Shown: piece after piece, positions 53,988 to 64,000 of the stretch
How the letters are laid out: the number at the start of each line of letters is the position of its first letter
How positions within the stretch are numbered: the first letter of the stretch is position 1
From: CAIUGU01 sp965279735
GTDB lineage: Bacteria; Pseudomonadota; Gammaproteobacteria; Steroidobacterales; Steroidobacteraceae
DNA length: 64,000 bases
Direction of reading: 5' to 3'
Assembly: GCA_965279735.1 (NCBI GenBank)
Contig: OZ257260.1
Location: forward strand, 1,116,001-1,180,000
Program-made: the position numbers and the translations under genes
The notes under the pieces: generated by a model
Database searches by the model: none
What the model was told of the DNA's origin: nothing
What the model saw: the letters and a program-made list of their open reading frames with translations, nothing else

Positions 53988-55694
53988 TCAGCGACGTCGA
54001 CCGGTCTTCTTGGTCGGCGCCTGACCCAAGCCTTCGTTCAGCATCTCCGCCGCGTGTTCCCGGGCACGGTCGGTAATCTCGACGCCTCCCAGCATCCGGG
54101 CGATTTCCTCCACCCGATCAATCCTCGCGAGCGGTGTCAGCGTGGTCCGGGTCGTCTTGCCATCGGTCAGCTTGGCCACCCGTACATGATTCTGTGCCTG
54201 GCTCGCCACCTGCGGCAGATGCGTTACGCACAGCACCTGCGCCCGGTCACTCAACGACCGTAGCTGGCGGCCAACGATTTCCGCGACACCACCGCCGATG
54301 CCCGCATCCACTTCATCAAAGACGAGGCAGGGCAGGCGGGCCGATTCCACAGCCGCAACCTGGATCGCGAGGCTGATACGCGAGAGCTCACCACCTGAAG
54401 CGACCTTGGCCAATGGTTTCGGGGGTTGGCCCGGATTGGCGGCGACGAGGAATTCAATGTCATCGGCGCCGTGTTCGCCGGCGTTTTCGGGTGCGAGCGG
54501 ACTCACCTCGATTGCGAGGCGCCCACCCGGCATGCCGAGTTCCTGCATCAGCGCTGAAACCCTCTCCCGCAGTCCGAGCGCCGCAGTCTGCCGTGCGGCG
54601 GTCAATCGTGCGCATTCGTGTCGCCAGCGTGCTTCCGCATCGGCGAGCTGCGTCTGCAGGCGGTCAAGCGTCGTCTCGAGCGTCAGCAGCCGTTCGAGTT
54701 CTTCCTGCAGCTGCGTCTGCAATGCCGGCAAAGCCCCGGGCTCCACGCGGTGTTTGCGCGCCACCGCTTCCATCGCGGCAAGGCGCTGTTCGAGCCATTC
54801 CTGCCTCGCTGGATCGGCATCGAGATCGGCCTGGTAGCGCCTCACTCCGTCGGCCGCTTCTCGCAACGCGATCAGCGATTCGTCGATGAGCCCGGCGATC
54901 GGTTCGAGCCGCGGATCGAGTGCCGCCAGCGAGCGCGTGGTGCCCAATGCACGAACCAGCGAAGGTTCGGCAGCGCCGCTATCCGCTTCGAACAGCAGCC
55001 GTGCAATTTCGGCAGCGCCTCCCGCCAGCCGTCCGCCCTGGGCAAGACGTTTGCGTTCAGCGAAGAGCTCTTCCGCTTCACCCGGTTGCAGATTCAGTCC
55101 GGTGAGTTCGTCGACGTGGTAGCGCAGCATCTCAAGCCGCGCGTTGCGATCCTTCGATGCCGCCTCTGCTTCCCGCAGTTCTTCGCGTCGCGTCTTGACG
55201 TCCTGCCAGAGGGAGCTCACCCGTGCCGCGAGATCCATATGACTGCCATGGCGATCGAGGAGCTCGCGCTGCGCCGATCGCCGCATGAGCGACTGGTATT
55301 CCATCTGGCCGTGGACTTCGACGAGCAGCTCGCCGAGCTGCCGGATCGTCTGGATGGAGAGCGCCTGGCCATTTACGTAGCCGCGCGAACGGCCATCTGC
55401 GCCGACGAGTCGCCGAAGAACGCATTCACCGTCGTGCTCAAGTGCCTGTTCGGCGAACCACGCATCGACTGCAGAGCCGCGTTCAAGCGAGAACGTGGCC
55501 GACACTTCAGTACGTTCAGCACCGGCCCGTACGACTTCGGCGCCGGCGCGCCCACCAGTCGCCAGGACCAACGCATCGACGAGAATGGATTTGCCCGCTC
55601 CCGTCTCGCCTGTGAGCACGGTCATCCCCGCACCGAGTTCAAGCTCGATGCTGTCGATGATGGCGAGATCCCGGATCTGGATATGGGTCAGCAT
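53988..55694 (-). CDS. recN: DNA repair protein RecN
   Basis: RecN is an SMC-like ATPase acting in double-strand-break repair. The 568 residues comprise Walker A GETGAGKSI near residue 29-37, two long central coiled coils (about 150-370), and the C-terminal signature and Walker B (GGELSRISLAIQV, then LVFDEVDAGIGG). It lies 15 bp downstream of nadK on the same strand. Confidence 0.96.
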   Translation of the reverse strand: MLTHIQIRDLAIIDSIELELGAGMTVLTGETGAGKSILVDALVLATGGRAGAEVVRAGAERTEVSATFSLERGSAVDAWFAEQALEHDGECVLRRLVGADGRSRGYVNGQALSIQTIRQLGELLVEVHGQMEYQSLMRRSAQRELLDRHGSHMDLAARVSSLWQDVKTRREELREAEAASKDRNARLEMLRYHVDELTGLNLQPGEAEELFAERKRLAQGGRLAGGAAEIARLLFEADSGAAEPSLVRALGTTRSLAALDPRLEPIAGLIDESLIALREAADGVRRYQADLDADPARQEWLEQRLAAMEAVARKHRVEPGALPALQTQLQEELERLLTLETTLDRLQTQLADAEARWRHECARLTAARQTAALGLRERVSALMQELGMPGGRLAIEVSPLAPENAGEHGADDIEFLVAANPGQPPKPLAKVASGGELSRISLAIQVAAVESARLPCLVFDEVDAGIGGGVAEIVGRQLRSLSDRAQVLCVTHLPQVASQAQNHVRVAKLTDGKTTRTTLTPLARIDRVEEIARMLGGVEITDRAREHAAEMLNEGLGQAPTKKTGRRR

Positions 55695-55709
55695 GCTTTC
55701 AAGGAGTGC

Positions 55710-56663
55710 TCAATCTTCCAGGTCGATCGAAGAGCGCGAAGGATCGCGATCCGGATCGCGCGGATGAGCGCCACGGCCCCAGTGGAGTTTGGAACGCAGT
55801 GTCCGGTAATAGTCGTGGCCTGGCGGATGCACCAGCCGGACGTGGGCGTCGGTGGGCTCGACCAGCAACCGGTCGCCCGGGCCCAGTTCGCCGAGCAGGA
55901 TCCCGTCGCAGGTGACCTGGGCCTTCGTGTCGGGACGTTCGATGAGGCGGATTTCAACTTTTGCATCGCCCCCGACGACGATCGGTCGGTCCGAGAGCGT
56001 GTGCGGGCAGATCGGGACGAGCACAAGTGCAGCCAGGTGCGGGTGAATGATCGGACCGCCACACGACAGCGCATACGCCGTGGAGCCGGTGGCTGTGGCT
56101 ACGATCACGCCGTCGCCGCCATGGGTATTGACGTACAGGTCATCAATCCAGGTCTCGAAATCGAGCATGCGGCCGGTCTCCCACTTCTGCAGCACCACGT
56201 CGTTGAGCGCCTGCGCGTGAGCGTCGGGATGGCCTTTGCGGATCAGGCGGGCCTGCAGCAGCGCGCGCTGTTCCTGCTCATAGCGTCCGGCCAGCACGTC
56301 GTTGAGGCGCTCCCGCATTTCCTGCGGACTGACGTCAGCGAGAAATCCCAGCCGGCCACGATTGACGCCCAGCAGCGGGACCGGCGCATTCGTGACTAGG
56401 CGAGCGGCGTACAGCATGGTGCCGTCGCCACCGACCGCGATGATCAGGTCGGCTTCTTTCGGGAAACGGTCCTCCGGAACGTGCTCGACGCTGTCTGCAC
56501 CGAAGGCGAGGTCGACGACGGTATCGACGAGGACCCGGCGCCCGCGCTCCTTGAGATGCCTCGCGAGGGCCAGCATGGAATCACCGACGCGGGGGTCGAG
56601 GTGCTTGCCAAGCAGGGCGATCGTCCTGAAATCCGTGGTTTGCGTTCTTGTAGTGTGGGGCAT
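55710..56663 (-). CDS. nadK: NAD kinase
   Basis: NadK phosphorylates NAD to NADP. The 317 residues contain the GGDGTMLYAAR motif (about residues 70-80), the LGVNRGRLGFLADV block and the GSTAYALSCGGP motif. The ATG at 56663 is preferred over a longer start at 56705 with no ribosome site. recN follows it; hrcA is divergent. Confidence 0.94.
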   Translation of the reverse strand: MPHTTRTQTTDFRTIALLGKHLDPRVGDSMLALARHLKERGRRVLVDTVVDLAFGADSVEHVPEDRFPKEADLIIAVGGDGTMLYAARLVTNAPVPLLGVNRGRLGFLADVSPQEMRERLNDVLAGRYEQEQRALLQARLIRKGHPDAHAQALNDVVLQKWETGRMLDFETWIDDLYVNTHGGDGVIVATATGSTAYALSCGGPIIHPHLAALVLVPICPHTLSDRPIVVGGDAKVEIRLIERPDTKAQVTCDGILLGELGPGDRLLVEPTDAHVRLVHPPGHDYYRTLRSKLHWGRGAHPRDPDRDPSRSSIDLED

Positions 56664-56759
56664 ACCCGATTTGTAGCACGCGCGGGTTTGCGGCGGCCAG
56701 TTCACGCGGCGGCAGGCTGATGCTTGACAGCTTCAGGCCGCGTGCTAGCGTCAGCCGCC

Positions 56760-57824
56760 ATGGCAGCCGAGACGAACGAAGACGTCCTGAGTGATCGCGC
56801 ACAACAGCTGCTCAAGGTGCTGGTCGAGCAGTACATCCGCGATGGCCAGCCCGTGGGCTCGCGCACCCTGTCCCGGGACTCCGGGCTCAACCTCAGTTCT
56901 GCCACGATCCGCAATGTGATGGCCGATCTCGAGCAGTTCGGCTTCGTCACGTCCCCGCACACTTCCGCTGGTCGCATTCCCACCGGCAAGGGTTATCGGC
57001 TTTTCGTCGACACGCTGCTCAAGGTGAAGCCGCTCCAGGACTCGGAGGTCATGGCGATCCAGCAGGGCCTCGGTCGCCACAACGACGACATGAAGACCAT
57101 GGTCGCTGCCGCTTCGCAGATGCTGTCTTCGGTCACGCGGCTGGCAGGTGTGGTCACTGTCCCCAAACCCAGCCACGCCTCCTTGAGCCAGATTGAGTTC
57201 CTGCCGTTGTCCGACAACCGCGTGCTCGCGATCATCGTCGTGAACGCCCGCGAGGTGCAGAACCGCATCCTGCAGATGGACCGTCGCTATACCTCGGATG
57301 AACTGCGCCGGGCGTCGAACTACCTGAACCAGGAATTTGCCGGCAAGGATCTCGTGGCCGTCCGTGAACATCTCCTCGAGCAGCTCCAGCAGACCCGCGA
57401 GAACCTGAACCAGGTGATGCTCGACGCCATCCGGCTGGCGCGCCAGGCGGTGGGCCCGGCCGGCGGCATGGGAGGGCGTACCGAATACGTCATGGCCGGC
57501 GAAACCAACCTGATGGAATTCTCCGAGCTGTCGAACGTCGAGAAACTGCGCCGGTTGTTCGAGGCCTTTACGCAGCAGGGCGACATCCTCCACCTGCTGG
57601 ACCAGAGCCTGGGCGCGGAGGGCGTGCAGATCTTCATCGGCCAGGAATCGGGCTACACCATTCTCGACGATTGCAGTGTGGTGACTGCGCCGTACACGAT
57701 CGGCCAGGAAGTGGTGGGGGTGCTCGGGGTGATCGGCCCGACCCGCATGGCCTACGAGCGCATCATCCCCATCGTCGACATCACCGCAAGACTCCTCGGC
57801 TCCGCCTTGAATTCCAGGGCCTGA
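56760..57824 (+). CDS. hrcA: Heat-inducible transcription repressor HrcA
   Basis: HrcA represses class I heat-shock genes by binding CIRCE. The 354 residues show the N-terminal winged helix (LSDRAQQLLKVLVEQYIRDGQPVGSRTL onward, shortened here to its core) and the SSATIRNVMADLE recognition segment. I did not find a CIRCE (TTAGCACTC-N9-GAGTGCTAA) copy in this window. It heads hrcA-grpE-dnaK-dnaJ. Confidence 0.94.
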   Translation: MAAETNEDVLSDRAQQLLKVLVEQYIRDGQPVGSRTLSRDSGLNLSSATIRNVMADLEQFGFVTSPHTSAGRIPTGKGYRLFVDTLLKVKPLQDSEVMAIQQGLGRHNDDMKTMVAAASQMLSSVTRLAGVVTVPKPSHASLSQIEFLPLSDNRVLAIIVVNAREVQNRILQMDRRYTSDELRRASNYLNQEFAGKDLVAVREHLLEQLQQTRENLNQVMLDAIRLARQAVGPAGGMGGRTEYVMAGETNLMEFSELSNVEKLRRLFEAFTQQGDILHLLDQSLGAEGVQIFIGQESGYTILDDCSVVTAPYTIGQEVVGVLGVIGPTRMAYERIIPIVDITARLLGSALNSRA

Positions 57825-57833
57825 ACCCGCACT
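57806..57833 (+). promoter_or_regulatory. Possible sigma-32-like promoter before grpE
   Basis: CTTGAAT, a 13-bp spacer and CCCGCACT overlap the end of hrcA, about 120 bp before grpE. The -10 match is partial, so this is tentative. Confidence 0.35.
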
Positions 57834-57953
57834 TCCGCCGTTCACTCACCCGCAGGGCTACCTGAGGCCGCGGGCAGTTATCGCGCTTCCTTGTCTGTTT
57901 CGTTATTGTGCGCGGCCCGGGCGACTGTCCGGTGCCCCAGGAGATCCGAATCC

Positions 57954-58493
57954 ATGACCTTTCCGGATGAGCAACCCCCGCCGAATGCCGATATGAATGC
58001 CGGCTTCGAGACCGGGCAGACACCCGATACCGCCGACCTTGAAGCGGCACTCGAGGAGGCCCGTGCCCAGGTCGACCAGGCAAAGGAACAGCAGCTCCGG
58101 GCCTTTGCCGAGCTCGAGAACTTCCGCAAGCGGTCGCTGCGTGACGTGGAGCAGGCCCGCAAGTTTGCGCTGGAGCGCTTTGCCGGGGAGCTCGTGGGCG
58201 TCAAGGACAGCCTCGAGATGGCGCTGACCGCAGGCGGTGGCACCGCAGGTAGTGCGATGCTGGCGGGAGTCGAGGCGACGCTGAAGCAGCTCTCGGCAGC
58301 TTTCGAGAAGGCAGGCGTGACCGAAGTCGTGCCGACCGGGGAGGTGTTCAACCCTGAATTCCATGAGGCGATGGTGGCGCAGCCTTCCGCCGACCAGCCG
58401 CCGAACACGGTGCTGCAGGTCATCCAGAAGGGCTATCTGCTGAATGGCAGGTTGCTGCGCCCGGCGCGGGTCATCGTTGCCCGGGCTCCTTAG
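57954..58493 (+). CDS. grpE: DnaK nucleotide-exchange factor GrpE
   Basis: GrpE releases ADP from DnaK. The 179 residues have the N-terminal coiled coil (about 30-75, KEQQLRAFAELENFRKRSLRDVEQ) and the beta-domain (GEVFNPEFHEAMV onward). The ATG at 57954 has AGGAG ten bases upstream. Confidence 0.95.
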   Translation: MTFPDEQPPPNADMNAGFETGQTPDTADLEAALEEARAQVDQAKEQQLRAFAELENFRKRSLRDVEQARKFALERFAGELVGVKDSLEMALTAGGGTAGSAMLAGVEATLKQLSAAFEKAGVTEVVPTGEVFNPEFHEAMVAQPSADQPPNTVLQVIQKGYLLNGRLLRPARVIVARAP

Positions 58494-58514
58494 GACCCGT
58501 ATTCGCGCGTCCGG

Positions 58515-58540
58515 CTTGAAAGCCGACCTCGCGCCCACAT
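58515..58540 (+). promoter_or_regulatory. Sigma-32-like promoter of dnaK
   Basis: CTTGAAA (58515-58521), a 12-bp spacer and CCCACAT (58534-58540) fit the heat-shock sigma factor consensus. They lie 73-98 bp before the dnaK ATG. The -35 box is also half of an 8-bp inverted repeat with 58552-58559. Confidence 0.7.
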
Positions 58541-58612
58541 GAATTGAGCTGCTTTCAAGGTATGCCCTGCAACGCGGGGCGAATGACTGGAATGTTCGGG
58601 AGATAAGGATCC

Positions 58613-60547
<1,935 letters not shown>

Positions 60548-60600
60548 CCTTCTTCCCGGGCCTCGCTGCCTGAAGCTTCAGGCATAGTAGCGATAAGTGA

Positions 60601-60633
60601 CCGCCGCAGGCTGCAATGCCTGCGGCGGTTTTT
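60601..60633 (+). terminator. Intrinsic terminator after dnaK
   Basis: A perfect 11-bp GC stem (60601-60611, 60618-60628) closes a 6-base loop and is followed by TTTTT. It follows a 16-bp palindrome at 60568-60583. Confidence 0.9.
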
Positions 60634-60668
60634 GTGCATGTAACCGGCAGTGTTTTTCCAAGTCTCAA

Positions 60669-61796
60669 ATGTCCAAGCGCGATTTCTACACGATCCTCGA
60701 TGTGCCGCGGAATGCTTCCGAAGCCGACATCAAGAAGGCCTACCGGCGCTTGGCGATGAAGCTGCATCCGGATCGCAATCCCGACGACAAGGAAGCGGAA
60801 GAGAAATTCAAGGAAGCGAAGGAAGCCTACGAAGTCCTGACCGACGCGCAGAAGCGGGCGACCTACGACCAGTTCGGTCATGAAGGCCTGCAAGGTGGGC
60901 GTGGCGGGGCCGGGTTCGGCGGCGGCGATGCATTCGGCGACATCTTCGGGGATGTGTTCGGCGATATTTTCGGCGGGGGTCGCCGGTCTCGCTCCCAGGT
61001 GTTCCGCGGTGCTGACCTGCGTTACGAGCTGGAACTCACGCTCGAACAGGCAGTGTTCGGCGACGGGGTCAATATCGAGTTCGCGAGCCTCGCCGAATGC
61101 GAAACCTGCAAAGGCAGCGGCGGCGGACCGAACTCCAAGACGACCACCTGCGAAACCTGCGACGGCGCCGGCCAGGTCCGGATGCGGCAAGGCATCCTCT
61201 CGATGCAGCAGGCTTGCCCGCGATGCCGCGGCCGGGGCCAGATTATTTCCGAGCCCTGCGACAGTTGTCTCGGGCAAGGCCGCGTTCGCCGCAAGCGCAC
61301 GCTGAACGTCAAGGTTCCCGCCGGCGTCGACAACGGCGATCGTATTCGCCTGTCAGCCGAAGGCGAAGCCGGACGCAACGGTGGACCTGCCGGCGACCTG
61401 TACGTCGAAATCCACGTGAAGGAACACCCGATCTTCCAGCGCGAGGGCAGTCATCTGTCGTGCGAAGTCCCGGTCAGTTTCGCGACGGCAACGCTCGGTG
61501 GCAGCGTCGAAGTGCCCACCCTCGACGGCAATGTCGTCCTCAAGATTCCTGGCGAGACGCAATCCGGCCGCAGTTTCCGCCTGCGCGACAAGGGCGTGAA
61601 GCCCGTGCGGGGCGGGGCAACCGGGGACCTGTACTGCAAGGTCGTCGTGGAAACACCCGTCAACCTGACCGAAGAGCAGCGCAACCTGCTCAAGGCCTTC
61701 GAGGACTCTGTCCAGCAGAGCGGCCGGACGCACAGCCCTCGTGAACGGACGTGGCTGGATGGCGTCAAGCGGTTCTTCGAGAACATCGCGCAATAG
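60669..61796 (+). CDS. dnaJ: Chaperone DnaJ (Hsp40)
   Basis: The 375-residue type I Hsp40 has the J domain with HPD (33-35), a G/F-rich linker, four CxxCxGxG zinc motifs (CETCKGSG, CETCDGAG, CPRCRGRG, CDSCLGQG) and the C-terminal substrate domain. The ATG at 60669 yields the normal start MSKRDFYTILDV. It is separated from dnaK by a terminator, so it probably also has its own promoter. Confidence 0.98.
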   Translation: MSKRDFYTILDVPRNASEADIKKAYRRLAMKLHPDRNPDDKEAEEKFKEAKEAYEVLTDAQKRATYDQFGHEGLQGGRGGAGFGGGDAFGDIFGDVFGDIFGGGRRSRSQVFRGADLRYELELTLEQAVFGDGVNIEFASLAECETCKGSGGGPNSKTTTCETCDGAGQVRMRQGILSMQQACPRCRGRGQIISEPCDSCLGQGRVRRKRTLNVKVPAGVDNGDRIRLSAEGEAGRNGGPAGDLYVEIHVKEHPIFQREGSHLSCEVPVSFATATLGGSVEVPTLDGNVVLKIPGETQSGRSFRLRDKGVKPVRGGATGDLYCKVVVETPVNLTEEQRNLLKAFEDSVQQSGRTHSPRERTWLDGVKRFFENIAQ

Positions 61797-61806
61797 GAAC
61801 GCTGAA

Positions 61807-62619
61807 ATGGCAACCAGGCTTGCAGTCCTTGGAATCAGTGGCCGCATGGGGCAGGCGGTGCTCGACCAACTCTCGCAGTTTCCCGATCTTGAACTCGCGG
61901 GTGCTTCAGCCTCGGCGACCAGCCGCTGGCAGGGCCAGGATGCGGGTGAGGCGTCCGGACACCCCTCAAGGGGCGTCATCGTGACCGCCGATCCGGCCAC
62001 GGCAGTGCGGGGCGCCAGCGTTGCCGTCGATTTCACCTTGCCCGATGCCACTCCTGCGAACCTGAAGGCCTGTGTGGCCGCGGCTTGTCCGATCGTCATC
62101 GGCACAACGGGACACTCGGTTGAAGCGCGAGCGCAGATTGATGCAGCCGCAAGCCGCATTGCGGTATTGCTGGCCCCCAACATGAGCCTCGGCGTGAATC
62201 TGCTGCTGAAGCTTGCGGATCTTGCCGCTCGCGCACTCGATACCGACTACGACCTCGAGATCTTTGAAGCGCATCACCGGCACAAGAAGGACGCCCCCTC
62301 CGGGACGGCACTGAGGATCGGTGAGGTAGTCGCCGCCGCACGGGGTACCACGCTGCAGGAAGCCGGCGATTTCAACCGGCACGGCACAACGGGAGCCCGC
62401 AAGCCGGGCACGATTGGTTTCTCCGTGCTGCGGGGCGGTGACATCGTCGGTGAGCACGTGCTGACGTTTGCCGGTCCGGGCGAACGGATCGAACTGGCCC
62501 ATCGCGCCCATGATCGCTCCGGGTTCGCAAGGGGCGCCCTGAAAGCGGCACGCTGGGTTGTCGGTCGGCCTCCAGGTTTGTATTCCATGCAGGACGTTCT
62601 CGGCTTCAACTCGATCTGA
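61807..62619 (+). CDS. dapB: 4-hydroxy-tetrahydrodipicolinate reductase DapB
   Basis: DapB is the second committed enzyme of lysine/diaminopimelate synthesis. The 270 residues show the Rossmann start LAVLGISGRMGQAV, the GTTGH segment and the HHRHKKDAPSGTAL catalytic motif. The ATG at 61807 has AGGAAC upstream. It lies 10 bp after dnaJ, the usual dnaJ-dapB order, and 188 bp before carA. Confidence 0.97.
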   Translation: MATRLAVLGISGRMGQAVLDQLSQFPDLELAGASASATSRWQGQDAGEASGHPSRGVIVTADPATAVRGASVAVDFTLPDATPANLKACVAAACPIVIGTTGHSVEARAQIDAAASRIAVLLAPNMSLGVNLLLKLADLAARALDTDYDLEIFEAHHRHKKDAPSGTALRIGEVVAAARGTTLQEAGDFNRHGTTGARKPGTIGFSVLRGGDIVGEHVLTFAGPGERIELAHRAHDRSGFARGALKAARWVVGRPPGLYSMQDVLGFNSI

Positions 62620-62723
62620 CCGGCGGACTGAAAAAAACCTCCGCGATCACGCCGATTGCCGATGGACCTGCCGCCCTTCGTCGCGTAAGCTCCCTTCCCT
62701 CAGCAAGCGCGTAAAAAGCATGC

Positions 62724-62751
62724 GCGGGACGGGTCTACAGACCGCTCCCGC
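62724..62751 (+). other. Hairpin in the dapB-carA intergenic region
   Basis: The stem GCGGGA/TCCCGC surrounds GGTC-TACA-GACC (with a 2x2 internal loop) about 60 bp before carA. There is no T-run, so it is not a simple terminator; a leader or attenuator role for carA is possible. Confidence 0.4.
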
Positions 62752-62807
62752 CGTTCGCATGCGCGCGTTAAATCTGAAAGCGGTCGCGAAAGCGGCCCGG
62801 AGTCGCG

Positions 62808-63977
62808 ATGAACACACCCGCTGTACTGGCGCTCGAGGATGGAACGGTCTTCCAGGGTCGTTCAATCGGCGCCAAGGGCAATACGACGGGCGAGGTGGTG
62901 TTCAACACCGCCATGACCGGTTACCAGGAAATCCTTTCGGATCCTTCCTACTGCCGGCAGCTCGTTACCCTCACTTATCCCCACATCGGCAACACCGGCG
63001 CCAATCCCGAAGACCTCGAGTCGGGTGCCATTTACGCTGCCGGCCTGATCATCCGCGATCTGCCGCTGCTGCATTCCAGCTGGCGTGCTGCCGAGTCGTT
63101 GCCCAGCTTCCTGCAGCGTGGCCGCATCGTGGCCATTGCCGATATCGACACGCGCAAGCTCACGCGCATCCTGCGCGAGAAGGGTTCGCTCGCGGGTTGC
63201 ATCATGACCGGCGACGACGTCGATCCTGCCGCTGCCGTGCATGCCGCGCGCCGCTTTCCTGGCCTCAAGGGGATGGATCTTGCGAAGGTCGTCTCCACCA
63301 AGCGCACGTACCAGTGGAACGAAGGGACGAACTGGTCCCTGGAGTCCGGTCCCCGGCCTGCACGTGCAGGTCAGCGACTGCATGTCGTGGCCTATGACTT
63401 CGGCATCAAGCGCGACATCCTGCGGTTGCTGTCGGACCAGGGTTGCCGCATGACGGTAGTGCCTGCCCAGACGCATGCCGATCGCGTGCTGGCCATGAAT
63501 CCCGATGGCATCTTCCTGTCGAACGGACCGGGCGACCCCGAGCCCTGCACGTATGCCATCGATGCGATCAAGCGCTTCCTCGAAACCGATATTCCGGTTT
63601 TCGGCATCTGCCTCGGACATCAGCTGCTCGGGCTCGCCAGCGGCGCCCGCACGGTCAAGATGAAGTTCGGCCATCACGGCGCGAACCATCCGGTGCTCGA
63701 TACCGACACGGGGCGCGTGCTGATCACGAGCCAGAACCACGGCTTTGCGGTCGATGAGTCCACGCTGGGGCCCAACCTGCGGACCACGCACCGTTCGCTG
63801 TTCGATGGTTCGTTGCAGGGCATTGCCCGTTCTGATCGGCCCGCCTTCAGCTTCCAGGGACATCCGGAAGCGAGCCCCGGACCGCGCGACGTGAAGAACC
63901 TGTTTACGCGGTTCACCCAGCTGATGCAGCAGCGCGTGAACTCGATGAGCCGCGGCCGCAACGGCACTCGCGGCTGA
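62808..63977 (+). CDS. carA: Carbamoyl-phosphate synthase small (glutaminase) subunit
   Basis: CarA hydrolyses glutamine and channels ammonia to CarB for arginine and pyrimidine synthesis. The 389 residues have the N-terminal CarA domain (EDGTVFQGRSIG) and a class I glutamine amidotransferase domain with nucleophile C268 in FGICLGHQ and the histidine/glutamate of the triad near GHPEASPGP. carB is expected just past the window end. Confidence 0.97.
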   Translation: MNTPAVLALEDGTVFQGRSIGAKGNTTGEVVFNTAMTGYQEILSDPSYCRQLVTLTYPHIGNTGANPEDLESGAIYAAGLIIRDLPLLHSSWRAAESLPSFLQRGRIVAIADIDTRKLTRILREKGSLAGCIMTGDDVDPAAAVHAARRFPGLKGMDLAKVVSTKRTYQWNEGTNWSLESGPRPARAGQRLHVVAYDFGIKRDILRLLSDQGCRMTVVPAQTHADRVLAMNPDGIFLSNGPGDPEPCTYAIDAIKRFLETDIPVFGICLGHQLLGLASGARTVKMKFGHHGANHPVLDTDTGRVLITSQNHGFAVDESTLGPNLRTTHRSLFDGSLQGIARSDRPAFSFQGHPEASPGPRDVKNLFTRFTQLMQQRVNSMSRGRNGTRG

Positions 63978-64000
63978 CGCTCCCGATCACGACAGAGATT

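Noticed and set aside
54618..56399. Long open frame (593 residues) on the plus strand opposite recN and nadK
   Set aside because: It spans two well-defined minus-strand genes, recN and nadK, and the translation is arginine-rich without family motifs.
56724..56748. TTGACA (56724-56729) as a -35 box for hrcA
   Set aside because: The nearest -10-like TGCTAG is only 13 bp away, and a start at the usual distance would fall inside or past the hrcA start codon.

Overview
The window is a dense, GC-rich (roughly 60-65% by eye) stretch of a gammaproteobacterial chromosome. The evidence is the order ffh-rpsP-rimM-trmD-rplS, bcp-gcvR-dapA, dnaX-ybaB-recR next to the SRP RNA, ssrA/smpB-ratA-rnfH-bamE-fur-recN-nadK-hrcA-grpE-dnaK-dnaJ-dapB-carA, the Mla and Bam envelope genes, and an ssrA tag reading ANDDNYALAA. 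The suf gene set, the DUF5916 barrel and the DUF6152 pair would fit a Steroidobacter/Nevskia/Xanthomonas-like lineage, but that placement is inference. Almost everything is core housekeeping sequence; no prophage, insertion sequence or CRISPR array is visible.

Layout. 1-8.4 kb: end of radA, a CorC-like protein lacking its membrane domain, ypjD, the ffh/ribosome-maturation cluster, sppA and hslR. 8.4-15.2 kb: a type I secretion ABC transporter and HlyD adaptor with a palindromic-repeat array between them, then two outer-membrane beta-barrel proteins (DUF481, DUF5916). 15.3-22.8 kb (minus strand): an SUF iron-sulfur assembly operon sufR-B-C-D-S-U-T, then a Rieske ferredoxin and a SixA-type phosphatase; a palindromic operator covers the likely suf promoter. 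23-27 kb: mlaFEDCB meeting mlaA head-on. 27-33 kb: BepA-like protease, PIN-PhoH, bcp, gcvR, dapA, tRNA-Ser(GGA) with a scar-like region behind it, queF and the 4.5S SRP RNA. 33-46 kb: dnaX-ybaB-recR, rsgA, a Ste24-type protease, orn, a DUF1249 protein, an unrecognised coiled-coil protein, prc, three small unknown proteins, an oxidoreductase and a secreted metallopeptidase-like protein. 46-51 kb: Hsp20, carbonic anhydrase, bactofilin plus zinc-ribbon partner, glutathione peroxidase and a secreted DUF6152 pair. 51-64 kb: tmRNA/smpB with a long inverted repeat between them, ratA-rnfH, bamE, fur, recN, nadK, the heat-shock cluster, dapB and carA.

Themes are envelope maintenance (Mla, BamE, BepA, SppA, Prc), iron-sulfur and iron homeostasis (Suf, Fur), ribosome rescue (tmRNA/SmpB, HslR) and heat shock (HrcA/GrpE/DnaK/DnaJ, Hsp20, with sigma-32-like promoters). 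I did not find a convincing new multi-gene system. The items most worth a second look are non-coding: the tRNA-Ser 3-prime duplication with two near-identical palindromes inside it, the structured 183-bp element inside the suf gene run, the 31-bp inverted repeat behind ssrA, and the repeat array that has become the C-terminus of the ABC transporter.
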